Shown: positions 11,285-22,800 of the stretch, one piece after another | Layout: each line of letters opens with the position of its first letter | How positions within the stretch are numbered: the stretch's first letter is position 1 | Source: Epiperipatus broadwayi | Taxonomy: Eukaryota > Onychophora > Udeonychophora > Euonychophora > Peripatidae | Length of the DNA: 64,000 nucleotides | NCBI GenBank assembly: GCA_028023455.1 | Contig: JAQFVV010000351.1 | Span: forward strand, 622,001-686,000 | Direction: 5' to 3' | Translations under genes and position numbers: made by a program | The notes under the pieces: generated by a model | Told to the model about the DNA's origin: nothing | Seen by the model: only the letters and a program-made list of their open reading frames with translations | Databases searched by the model: none

Positions 11285-11650
11285 CCGTGGATACAGCTTC
11301 AATTCATAAAGCATTAACCTAATGTGCTTAGAACAAAACAACAAAAGAGAAAAATAAGAGATAGTTCATAGAAAATTACAAGAATGTGCTAAACAGAAAG
11401 ATATAGCATCCAATTATCACACAGGTGTAGTATGTAAATGAGCTCGTTTATAGAATATTAAAAAATATTGTAAAAGCAGCAACACAATTAAATAAGATAA
11501 TTATGATAAGGGTGCTTGACACCAAAAATTGCACTTAGCCAAACAAATATAGGATGAAAAAAGAATAACCCATATTGCTAGTTATACTAATGTATATATA
11601 TATATATGCAAAATTATTACATATAGAAAGAAAATAAAAATATATTTACA
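11285..11650 (+). repeat. 5' pLTR of PLE D2
   Basis: Direct repeat of 13709-14090. Shared blocks include CCAATTATCACA (about 11413 and 13838), ACTTAGCCAAACAAATAT and ATGCAAAATTATTA near the end. Diverged by substitutions and short indels. Confidence 0.7.
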
Positions 11651-13708
11651 TATTAAATATGAAAAATTAACAATTCAGAATGACATTATGTATATGCAAA
11701 AATATCACAAAAATAGAAGAATAGACAAGTACAAATAACTAACAGTAATTCAAAATGGCTTTATATATATGCAAAAACATTGCAAAAATATGTGAATGGA
11801 TAACATTCCCGATTAAATGCTTAAATAACTAGATATTTGCAAATTGTTGCCATATAAGTTTGATCATATCCATCCTCCAATACACTAAACCAATGATATC
11901 TATATTAAAACTCAATTATTAAAATATAAAATAAAAGGATAAGGGAAAAATTTACATGCTACTACAAAATATCTCAACAGATAATAATATACTATGAAAC
12001 TCTATCAAAAATGGTGGCATCAAGTACACCACAAAATTAGAATTCCTCATAAGAAAATAAGTAATCAGAATAAATATCAAAACAGATAATCACATTATTA
12101 ACCTTATACATGCTAATATACCAGAAAAAATAAAAACACTTCTGGAATATGGCCCAATTTTATGAGTGGTTCATGGGAAAATTCACATCTAGAAACTATT
12201 GCAGATATATTACATATAAAAATACCATAAGCAAAAATGAAGTATTGAATGAAATGGCACAAACACTAAGATTAGTACCCAACAAACACACAAATAATAA
12301 CTGGAATAAAAGAATCAAAATGTTAAAATATTTATAAATAAAATAATCTTTCTAAAAGAGGATAAAAGAAACAAAAACTTATGGCCAAAAGAGAATACAT
12401 GCAAAAAAATTAAGCAAATCAAAAAGTTAAATTTTAATAAAATGACAATATATATCATAAAAGTGAAGAAAGATAAATTTATAAACTCTGTGCAGAGAAA
12501 ACACTGTCATAAAGCATGTAATACAATAGAGTACTTAAATATGTATCTATCAGTAGCAATATCTCCCACAGATATTCTCAAATATCAAGCTACATAAAAT
12601 AACTATCTTCTACAATTAATGTTATGCTCCCTATTAATACAAAGTCACACATACTTTAGAAGAATGGCTAAAGTATCAATCACCAAATTATCCTCCAAGA
12701 TGGTCCAATTAATCAAGCACACATATATAAAGGATAAATATAAACTCACAATGCTGGAAATAACTTTACTGTATAAATCTGCTCCACAAAACATCAATAA
12801 ATGTCATTAAAAACTTGCTTGAAGAAAGTGGATGTAACAAACAAAAAGCCAGTTCATTATTGAAGTTGTAGCCAAATTCTATAATGAATATTATAGGATA
12901 AATGATGCATGGTCAGTGGGATTTCCTATGAGTGTAATAATATGCATCAGACAACAAAATGAAAAAAATTACTGCTTTCTTAGATAATGATCAATGTATC
13001 ATATACAAAAGATACATCAATGATGTAATTATACCTATACTTGAGCAGACAATAAGAGAAATGCACAACTTATTGACCACCAAATCATCACTGCATTAAA
13101 TATTTAGACTTGATATTTTTTCAAAGAAACAAAAACAATCTGGATTATAAAAGAATAATAAAGCCTTTGGAAATAAGAAGTGCTAGCTATCCACAATCAA
13201 AAATCCCCAAAATCACACAATACTTTCACAATTTAAAGTATTTCTCAACAAAAACCAACTTCTTTGCAAATGTAAAGTAGATAAAAAAGAAAATATCAAA
13301 GAATATAAGAAAGACCTATTCAGCCTAAGCCACAAACCAATCAAGCCCTAAATAAAAAAAATATAAAAAGATTTAACAAAGAAAAATAATATATCATAGA
13401 TCAGTGTGCATTATATATCAAAACTGGCTGATAAAATAAAAAAAGATTTGCAAACAAAAATGCAATATTAGTTTCCAAACACCACCCAACCTCAATAGAT
13501 TAAACAACAAAATGAAACACATCTTACTAATGGAAGAAATTCAACAAAATGTCTATCAGATACAGTGCAATGGCTCTAGATGCAAACAGTATATAACAGT
13601 GAATCTTATATCAACATTATTATCAGAATTGTGCAACATAAGTATTTATACTAATGCACTAAATAAAATCCTGAATATATTTTTGTGATCTTAGATCATG
13701 AATAAAAC

Positions 13709-14090
13709 ATGGCCACAGCTTTGATTTATAAAGTGTCAACATAGTGTGCTTAGAACACAAGGGCAGAGAGAGGAACTAAAGAAGACATGATTCATAGTCA
13801 ATCACAAGAATGTTATAACTAAAGAGGAATTAGCAGCCAATTATCACATAGATGGAATATGTAAATAATCCCATTTGCATAATAAAAAAGAAATGCTACA
13901 AAATAAGATAGCTATGAATATGGAGTTCAATATTGAAAGTGTACTTAGCCAAACAAATATTGGGGTAAGAAAAAATAATCCATTTTGCAAGACATTTAGC
14001 CAATAAGAAAAAATAATTTTTCCAGACATAGTAACATTCATATGCAAAATTATTATATACACAACAAAGTGAAAATAAAATTATATTATA
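13709..14090 (+). repeat. 3' pLTR of PLE D2
   Basis: Direct repeat of 11285-11650 in the same order and orientation. The two minus-strand ORFs in this interval are antisense to the repeat and have no coding support. Confidence 0.7.
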
Positions 14091-14850
14091 AATAAACACT
14101 GCACACAATCTTGTTATTACTTGAGACACACTTAGTTTTCCATTATATGCTTTGACAAAGGTGAATGTGATTTTTTCAAAATCTTAATTCATCTAAGGAT
14201 TTGTCTCTTTTGGTAAATGAAGATTGTTTTGAAGAATTTAAAAACTTTAAACAAGATTTTGTTTTGCTGGATAAAATAATTTTTTTATGTTGAAAACTAA
14301 AGGTACAACCTTAAAATGTGTTTGTATTTGTCTTATAACTATGAAGGTCTTCATTATAATATATATACAAAAAAAAATACAAATAGAATATTTAAATTAA
14401 AAATACCTCACCCATAATATTAATTTATGAATGAGAACTTTGCATTAATTTTAATTATTTTTTATGGCTAGCATGTTGATCCTAATCTGATTGTTACTGA
14501 TTGACCTACAGCCTTTTCACTTGCATTGAAAACTATGTAGATATCATGTTACTTATTAATATAACACTAATTTATAAATATATGTACTTAGGCCCTGTCA
14601 TAAGAAAAGCTATTAATAACTGTGCATTTACTAAAACCTAGCACTTTCAAGGATAACATATAGCATCATATTCATAGCATTAAAGATTTGTGTGAGTGGG
14701 TGTATATATATAAAGTAAGTTCATGTAAATGAAAGTAAATTATATGTTCCATTTCTTTGACAGGGAGAAGCAGGATTCCTTCCCATTCATGATATTAGGA
14801 TTATGGCTATATGCCATGCTTTAATTTTTTGCTCAATGTCATTTCACTCA
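14091..14850. other. AT-rich intergenic sequence
   Basis: No ORF, repeat or RNA gene recognised between PLE D2 and the GIY-YIG fragment at 14.85 kb. Confidence 0.5.
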
Positions 14851-14852
14851 GT

Positions 14853-15125
14853 TTATGTGATGTTACTTACTGTGGGCTCTAATGTGTGGTCCATTGCATT
14901 TGAATAATTGAGGAAAATAGACTTGTGTTCAGGATTTTTTATGGCTTTCTTATAGAGGTATTCATGTTGAGATCCTTGTAGAGAGGCATACATAAAATTT
15001 ACCATAGTAGGTAGCTCTGCATTCTGCTTAGGGGTACACAAATTTATATATGGTGTTTGGAGATTGATCATTATGCAGTCTATCTTTGGAATTATTTATT
15101 AATATATTTATTGTGGGAGGAGTGT
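14853..15125 (-). pseudogene. PLE GIY-YIG endonuclease fragment, family A
   Basis: The minus strand from about 15118 reads PTINILINNSKDRL, then TIYKFVYP, a stop, ECRATYYGK and TRIST; after a frameshift it continues HEYLYKKAIKNPEHKSIF in the 72-codon frame 14853-15071. This aligns block for block with the family A endonuclease at 406-784 (INNTKDR, VYKITCP, YYGE, TRVAQHRYLYNK). Only the endonuclease part is present. Confidence 0.7.
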
Positions 15126-15760
15126 GGTACTTACTTGATGGATTTGTGAAAAAATCTTAGTTAGTGCCTAAGTGCAAATATTTATAAATTACAGTGGTAT
15201 AAAAAAGTTTGTTATATTTTGAATAAAATAATTAAGTATGTTATCTATAGCTACCTTGAGAATTTTGAGCTTGAAAAATTCTCAGCTACAATTCATAAAT
15301 TGGTATACAAGGACAAATTTTAAACATATAGTTCAATATTTATTTATTTCTTTTTTTATGTTCCATTCAATAGAAATGTTTGCAATCATTATAATTACTG
15401 AAACTTTCAAAGCAACCATTCTGAAAAAAAAAATCGTACCAAGTCTAAATAAACCATTGCAATAAATCATTATGTTAACATGTTCTTTTTTGAAGAAATT
15501 TGTTTTTATTAGTAATCTGATTTTGAATAATTAATTGAAGAAAATGTTATTTATTATACCCTTTTTTATTGCTTGCACTAATACTGTTATTGCTCTTTTA
15601 TTCACTAAATTTATACTTTTTTTTTTCTAAATGTGTATACTATAATTAGTTGCATAACAATATAATATAATTAGTTACATATTTTTGAAATTATATTTTT
15701 TATTTATATTCTTTTTTTTTTAATAATTTAAATAGTTATTATTTCTTTATAGATTTTTAT

Positions 15761-16604
15761 TTGTTGAAAACTCTTATTCATTTTCAAATATAATTTTTAA
15801 AAATATAATTTATTATTTTATTCATACAATCATTCCAGACCATATACCCATTTATAATTCATCTCCTACAAAAAAAATCAGTCATGCCATATTGTAATAA
15901 AATATAATTTATTAATAAATCAGTAAATTAAGATTATCTTGATAATGAAATAAATATATTAATAGAATTCATGATAAACATACTTTTTTTTCTTATATGT
16001 GTGTTTATAATGAAATATTTAATAATAAAGAATAGTTCACCTTTGTATTTTAGTAATATATCTGGTATTAATAAAAATAACACTAATCCATTCTAATTAA
16101 TGGATCCTAAATTATTGATTATTTATTTTTATGTAAGTAGTTCTAAAATAGAATAATGTATAATAAAATAATGAAATTAATTTGTTGAAAACTCTTATTC
16201 ATTTTCAAATATAATTTTTAAAAATATAATTTATTATTTTATTCATACAATCATTCCAGACCATATACCCATTTATAATTCATCTCCTACAAAAAAAATC
16301 AGTCATGCCATATTGTAATAAAATATAATTTATTAATAAATCAGTAAATTAAGATTATCTCGATAATGAAATAAATATATTAATAGAATTCATGATAAAC
16401 ATACTTTTTTTTTCTTATATGTGTGTTTATAATGAAATATTTAATAATAAAGAATAGTTCACCTTTGTATTTTAGTAATATATCTGGTATTAATAAAAAT
16501 AACACTAATCCATTCTAATTAATGGATCCTAAATTATTGATTATTTATTTTTATGTAAGTAGTTCTAAAATAGAATAATGTATAATAAAATAATGAAATT
16601 AATT
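15761..16604. repeat. Tandem duplication, 2 x 421 bp
   Basis: Unit 1 (15761-16181) and unit 2 (16182-16604) are nearly identical; I saw one T/C difference and one extra T in a T-run. No ORF or terminal repeats. Both units are mirrored, with more differences, in the right arm at about 22290-23100. Confidence 0.9.
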
Positions 16605-16934
16605 AAAATATTAAACAGAAGCTGAATTAGTTTTAATAAATTTTGTTATTTTATTAAGTAGTCAAATTTTTAAAAGTCTGTTTATACTTTGTTTATAAGC
16701 ATGGTAATCTTTTATTATTATGAATATTCTTTTAATTATGATTTTAGATAATTAATTTCTTTCAAATTTAATGAATATTATATATACATTAAGATTGAAA
16801 TCTGAAAATGAATTCTTTAAACATATTAGATAGTCATAAATTAATTATGAATTGTATTCCTGCCATGAAATGTTTATTTATAATTAATTTTTATAAAAGA
16901 CCAAATTTTTTATAGTTTTTATTAAATTTCTTTA

Positions 16935-17520
16935 TAAGTCAAATCATAACCAATAAACATCACATGACCACCACCTCTTATGCAATGCCACAAGCCAGAA
17001 ACTAGTCTGGGGATATTGGATGAGTAGGCATTAGATGGGGATTTTATGCACAAGCCTTCTGGCATCCATTTATTTCTCTAGCTTGCTGTGTGTTGCAATA
17101 CATATAGTGAGTTTTGCCTGTTTTAACAACAGTTATACACAGGCATAAGAGGTGGAGGTCATGTGATGTTTATTGGCTTAAAACCAATCCTGCCTAATAG
17201 GATAGTGGTGGCTATAGTTATTAAAGAACCAAAGACACCAAAATATATGGGCATTGAACTGGGTTCAGACCCATATGACTGGATAAGCTGATGGGCTTGC
17301 TGGAGGGTTGCATTAGATCCTAAGATCTAGGTGCAGTGCTCTCAGATCCAAGGCTCCTCACTGATGAAGGCCACAAGCCAGAAACTAGTTTGGGGATATT
17401 GGATGAGTAGGCACTAGATGGGGATTTTATGCACAAGCCTTCTGGCATCCATTGATTACTCTAGCTTGCTGTGTGTGGCAATACGTATAGTGAGTTTCGC
17501 TTGTTTTAAGTCAAATCATA
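16935..17520 (+). mobile_element. TSD-flanked short retroelement with hammerhead (retrozyme-like)
   Basis: A non-coding element of about 558 bp (16949-17506) bounded by a perfect 14-bp direct repeat, TAAGTCAAATCATA, at 16935-16948 and 17507-17520. It holds one complete hammerhead (17341-17407) and a partial one beginning at 16987, spaced 383 bp apart in the same orientation, so it is about 1.5 units of a tandem repeat. It also has an internal inverted pair (about 16947-16985 and 17136-17172). Short size, tandem hammerheads, TSD and no ORF match published descriptions of animal retrozymes; a PLE pLTR derivative is the alternative. Related copies lie at 1-180, 43.5-44.1 kb and 60.8 kb. Confidence 0.75.
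17341..17407 (+). ncRNA. Type I hammerhead ribozyme (candidate)
   Basis: Core CUGAUGA at 17361-17367 and GAAA at 17381-17384 flank a stem II hairpin GGC-CACAA-GCC. GAAA is followed by a short self-complementary ACUAGU and U, placing predicted cleavage between 17390 and 17391. Stem I is well supported: CCUCA (17356-17360) pairs with UGGGG (17391-17395), then after a small internal loop AUCCAA pairs with UUGGAU, and CUC with GAG. The deviation from consensus is an A-A mismatch closing stem II where G-C is usual. Very short palindromic stem III is known from PLE hammerheads. Activity is untested. Confidence 0.65.
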
Positions 17521-17918
17521 TTATTTATTTATAATATTTGAAATTTTGCAAGCATATAAATAGCTACCAGAAAAAGAAAACATCATTGCGTCCTAGGATA
17601 TTTTTCTTCAACATTTGTCACTTGAAGGCCAATTAAAATACATCATTATTGACTTTCAATATTTTTTGATGATGTTATATAATATGAGACAGGAGGAAAA
17701 AAAATTTTTGTGTAATAATATTGAGAGAATGTTATTTAATGTTAATAAAAATATGAAAATTCATGTTAGACCATGATATGATAATTAATTTTTGTTCTAC
17801 TTTAATTAAATATCTTATAATATTTAAACTGTTGCCATTTTCTTTATATACTTGAGCACTCATCTTTAAATTTGAATTAATGCTTGGATAGCAATATATC
17901 ACTTCCTAATATTATTTA

Positions 17919-18322
17919 ATTAAGTAAGAATCTTGATGTATTGACTGGACTATTTATCTGCATGCATCTGCATGATTTTAAATTTAAATCCAAAGAAAGT
18001 ATTAAACAAGCTTATACATTTCTTTAATTGTATGCCTGTAAGAAATCTAATTAATTATTTAATTTGAATAGAAATGGTTATCTAATGATTTGTGTATGAG
18101 GATTAATGGTCTCATATTGAATTAAGTAAGAATCTTGATGTATTGACTGGACTATTTATCTGCATGCATCTGCATGATTTTAAATTTAAATCCAAAGAAA
18201 GTATTAAACAAGCTTATACATTTTTTTAATTGTATGCCTGTAAGAAATCTAATTAATTATTTAATTTGAATAGAAATGGTTATCTAATGATTTGTGTATG
18301 AGGATTAATGGTCTCATATTGA
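17919..18322. repeat. Tandem duplication, 2 x 202 bp
   Basis: Units 17919-18120 and 18121-18322 are almost identical. Non-coding, AT-rich. Mirrored in the right arm at about 20660-21060, where the two copies are noisier. Confidence 0.9.
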
Positions 18323-19298
18323 AGATGAGAATTGCTGTTATTGATCAAAAAATGGAAACATTTATGATATAATGCAAACTTCAGTACACAATTTACAAAC
18401 ATTGTGATTGTCATTTATTTTATTATGTGACTGCATTATTACTTCTCTATACCTGTGTAAATCAATATCTCTTATTAAAATGTAAATAGTGCTTAATTTA
18501 GTTCTCTCTTATAATAATTTGTATGTTAATTTCAAATGATCATAACAATTAATTATTATTTCCAAACTGGAAAAAACAAAAACAAAACAAAATATACTCA
18601 TCCTGCTTACAAACAAGACATCATTACCAGCATAAAAATATGAATACATCTATATATCAGTAGTCTTATTAAAAATGAGTGACAGAAAGTAGCAGTAATC
18701 TTTTTATCTCTATTTTAAAACCCTTTCTGGCTTAACATTAAGTTAATAAATAATAATGCTTATTCTGTTTCTAGTAAATTAGAATCTTTCTATTAAAAAA
18801 TAGTTTCTTGCTCCATTTATCCGATGATTGCCTTTTGTTTATTGAATTAAATGTATTCCAAATAAGCTATGTGAAGCTTTTATTTGCTTCAATGATAATA
18901 ATAAAAGAGAAAAAATTATATAATAAATCAGTAAACTAATTTTTAATCCATAAGATTAGCGTTAATTCTTGAAGCTTATATCAGTCAAAATTAAATTGAG
19001 TTTACACATAAATAAGATTAAAATACACTTGTAGAGAGTTTAATTTAATTAAAGTGACAATGCTATATCTAATTAATGATAAACTGATAACAACAGCAAA
19101 ACAAAGGCTGCCTATTTACAGTTTTAAAATAATGTATATAGAAATATTTTATAAAAACACTTTTATTTGTTGTGTTTTTACCAATGACTCTTAAGGGGCA
19201 AACCACAATTAATTAATAACTGGATTTATTATACATTATACAAGAATTGCACAATATTTAAAATTATGTGTGATATAGTCAATGAATAATTTTGGAGA

Positions 19299-19822
19299 TT
19301 AATTTAACATTTTCTATACCATGTAATTCAAAATTCCACCATGATAATAGTGAGTTCAATTTCTGTGTCAAAGCATGCAATTACATTAAAACTTTGATTG
19401 TCATTAACCATCACCATAAAGTTGTTGCTGAATTTTACTATTTGGAGGAATATAAATGGAATACATTTCTTTGCCCATTAGTCTCAATTTTTCAGCAGTT
19501 TCTCTAAGCAAATACTGTAATGGAATGATGCCCATACCAATCATATTGCTATGATGAATCCATTCATAACTTTTGATTACACCTAATAAAAATGGTCCTT
19601 TCACTGCCCAATCTTTTGAAGAGCCTGAGCCATATTCTTTCCTACCAAGGATAGTCAAGTCATTTCCATCAGCTTTGTAATGTTCTGCAGCATCAAAAAT
19701 ATTCATCTCATCTCCAGATGGAACATGTGTAGTACATGGTCCAGGTTTTCTAAGAAATTAATTAACCAAATGAATATTGGCAATAGTTCTCGACTCATGA
19801 CAGCATTGTTTCCTCTTAAGAG
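19299..19822 (-). pseudogene. IRP1 / cytosolic aconitase C-terminal fragment (processed pseudogene)
   Basis: The minus strand encodes the last part of iron regulatory protein 1 (cytosolic aconitase, ACO1 family): RGNNAVMSR (about 19820), TIANIHLVN-stop-FLRKPGP, PSGDEMNIFDAAEHY, a long frame (19404-19706) with GRKEYGSGSSKDWAVKGPFLLG and SNMIGMGIIPLQYL, then after frameshifts FNVIACFDTEIELT and YHGGILNYMV-stop-KMLN with a terminal stop at 19299. It is continuous without introns over roughly 170 codons. The family's SSRDW arginine (aconitase active site) is Lys here. The Fe-S cysteines lie upstream of the fragment. Frameshifts, stops and a small deletion make it non-functional. It sits exactly in the spacer of the palindrome, its 5' break coinciding with the arm boundary. 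Confidence 0.85.
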
Positions 19823-22800
19823 TCATTGGTAAAAACACAACAAATAAAAAGTGTTTTTATAAAATATTTCTATATTCATTATTTCACAAACTGTAAATAG
19901 GCAGCCTTTGTTTTGCTGCTGTTATCAGTTTATATCATTAATTAGATATAGCATTGTCACTTTAATTAAATTAAACTCTCTACAAGTGTATTTTAATCTT
20001 ATTTATGTGTAAACTCAATTTAATTTTGACTGATATAAGCCCTAAGAATTAACGCTAATCTGGATTAAATTTTAGTTTACTGATTTATTATATAATTTTT
20101 TCTCTTTTATTATTATCATTGAAGCAAATAAAAGCTTCACATAGCTTATTGGAATACATTTAATTCAATAAACAAAAGGCAATCATCAGATAAATGGAGC
20201 AAGAAACTATTTTGCGTAAAAGAAAATTCTAATTTAAGATAACAGAACCAGCATTGTATTATTAACTTAATGTTAAGCCAGAAAGAGATTTTAAAATAGA
20301 GATAAAAGATTACTGCTGCCTGTCACTCATTTTTAATAAGACTACTGATATCCTATGGAGTAATATTCATATTTTAATGCTGTAATGACGTTTTGTTTCC
20401 CCCCCCCCCTTTCCAGTTTGGAAATAATAATTAATTGTTATGATCATTTGAGAAATTAACATACAAATTATTATAGAGAGAACTAAATTAAGCACTATTT
20501 TATTTTAATAGGATATTGATTTACACAAGTATAGAAGTAATAATGCAGTCATAATAAAATAAATGACAATCATCAATGTTTGTAAATTATTATTGCTGAG
20601 ATTTGCATTATATCATAAATGTTTCCATTTTTTGATTCAATAACAACTTTCAATTCTCATCTACATTGAGACCATTAATCTCATACATAATCATTAGATA
20701 ACCATTTCTATTCAAATTAAATAATTAATTAGATTTCTTACAGGCATACAATTAAATGTATAAGTTATTTAATACTTCTTTGGGTGTTAAATTTAAAATC
20801 ATGCAGATAAATGCAGATAAATAGTCAGTCAATACATCAAGATTCTTGCCCATCTATGAGACCATTAATCACCCTGCACCAAATCATTAGATAACCATTT
20901 CTATTCAAAATTAAATAATTAATTAGATTTCTTACAGGCGGCAAATAGGGAAATAGCATAAACTGTTTAATATTAAAAACTCTTTGGATTTAAATTTAAA
21001 ATCATGCAGATAAACATGCAGATAAATAGTCAGTCAATACATCCAAGATTCTTACTTGAATTAAATAATATTAGGAAATGGTACCCCCTATCAAGCATTA
21101 ATTCAAATTTAAGATGAGTTAGCTGAAGTATAAATAAGAGAGAGTAACGGCACAGTTTAAATATTATAGATATTTAGTAAAGTAGAACAAATTAATTATC
21201 ATATCATGGTCAACATGGTATTCATATTTTTGTGAAAATTGAATAACATTATATAAATATTATTACACAAAATTTTTTTAATATAATATACATATTATAT
21301 AACATCATCAAAAAAAATTGAAATATCGATAATGACAAATATTGAAGAAAATATCTAGGGGGCGCAATTGATGTTTTCTTTCCTAGTAGCTATTTATATG
21401 CTTTGCAAAATTTCAAATATTATAAATAAATAATATGATTTGAAGAAAAAACAAAGCCGAAAACTCACTATGCGTCTTACACACCGCAACAAGCTAGAGA
21501 GTAATCAATGGATGCCAGAGAGAAGGCTGCATAAAATCCCATCTGTGCCTATTATTTAATAATCACAAACTAGTTGTGTTAACGCCTAAATTAGTGAGCC
21601 GAGATCTGAGCTCACTGCACCTAGATAAAAGGATCCTAATGCAACCCCCCCCCATCAGTCGCATGGAGTCTGAACTGCAATTCCAAATTGTATATATTTT
21701 GGTGTCTTTATATTTCTTTTATGCTTATAGCCACCACCTATCCTATTAGGCAGGATTGGTTTTAAGCCAATAAACATCACATGACCTCCACCTCTTATGC
21801 CTGTGTATGCCCGTTTTTTTTACAGGCAAAAACTCATATATGTATTGCAGTAGTGAGAAAGCTACCCCAATGGATGCCGAATTTTTTTTTTTTATCCCAT
21901 CTGTACCTACTCATCAATATCCCTAGACTAATTTTTTTTTGGCATTGCATAAGAGTGATTTCATGTGATGTTTATTGGTTATTATTTGACTTATAAAAAA
22001 GATAATAAAAAACTATAAAAAAATTTGGTCTTTTATAAAAATTAATTTTTTATAAACATTTCATGTGGGGGTATGACCATCTAAATATGTTTAAAGGAAT
22101 TAATTTTCAGATTTCAATCTTAATGTATATATAATATTCATTAAATTTGAAAGTTAATTATCTAAAATCATAATTAAAATTATTCATATAATGATTGATT
22201 TACCATGCTTATCAAACGAAATATCAATAACTTTCAGACACTAAAGATTGACATAATAAAATAACAAAATTTGTAAAAAAATATCTTAATTCTTATATGT
22301 TGTTAATTTCATTATTTTATTATAATTATTATTTTATTTTAGAACTACTTACATAAAATAAATGTCAATAATTTAAGATCCATTAATTAAGAATGGATTA
22401 ATTTATTTTTATTAATGCCAGTATATTACTGGAAATACAAGGTGAACTATTCTTTATTAGAAAATATTTCATTATAAACACACATATAAGAAAAATTATG
22501 TTATCATGAATTCTATTAATATATTTATTTCATTATCGAGATTAATCTTAATTTACTTTGATTTATTAATAAATTATATTTTGTAACAATATGGCATGAC
22601 TATTTTAAGTATTAGTTTAATTATAAATGAATTAATATGTCTTGTAATAATTCTTAATAAATAAAATAATAATTTATATTTTTAAAATTATATTTGAGAA
22701 ATGAATAAGGAATTTTCAACAAATTAATTTATTATTATATTATTATTACTAATTATATAAAAATAAATAATCAATAATTAAGATATTAATTAGAATAGAT

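Larger units (their letters stand above)
11285..14090 (+). mobile_element. Penelope-like element D2 fossil with direct pLTRs
   Basis: A plus-strand PLE body (about 11651-13708) lies between two direct repeats, 11285-11650 and 13709-14090, that align over their full length. This tandem pLTR layout is typical of Penelope elements. The body contains FYNEYYRINDAWSVGFPMSVI (about 12876-12937; the block before the catalytic motif), YKRYINDVI (about 13000-13030; the YVDD position with the first Asp lost) and a weak GIY-YIG trace CNGSRCKQYIT (about 13563-13600). Many stops; inactive. Confidence 0.7.
15473..19195 (+). repeat. Left arm of giant inverted repeat
   Basis: About 3.72 kb that recurs in reverse complement at 19815-23377. 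The innermost matched bases are CCAATGACTCTTAAG at 19181-19195; the outermost I can match is TGTTAACATGTTCT at 15473-15486, where the other arm meets the assembly gap. It contains two tandem duplications (421 and 202 bp) and the TSD-flanked hammerhead element. The arm is clean sequence without anomalous homopolymer C-runs. Confidence 0.85.
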
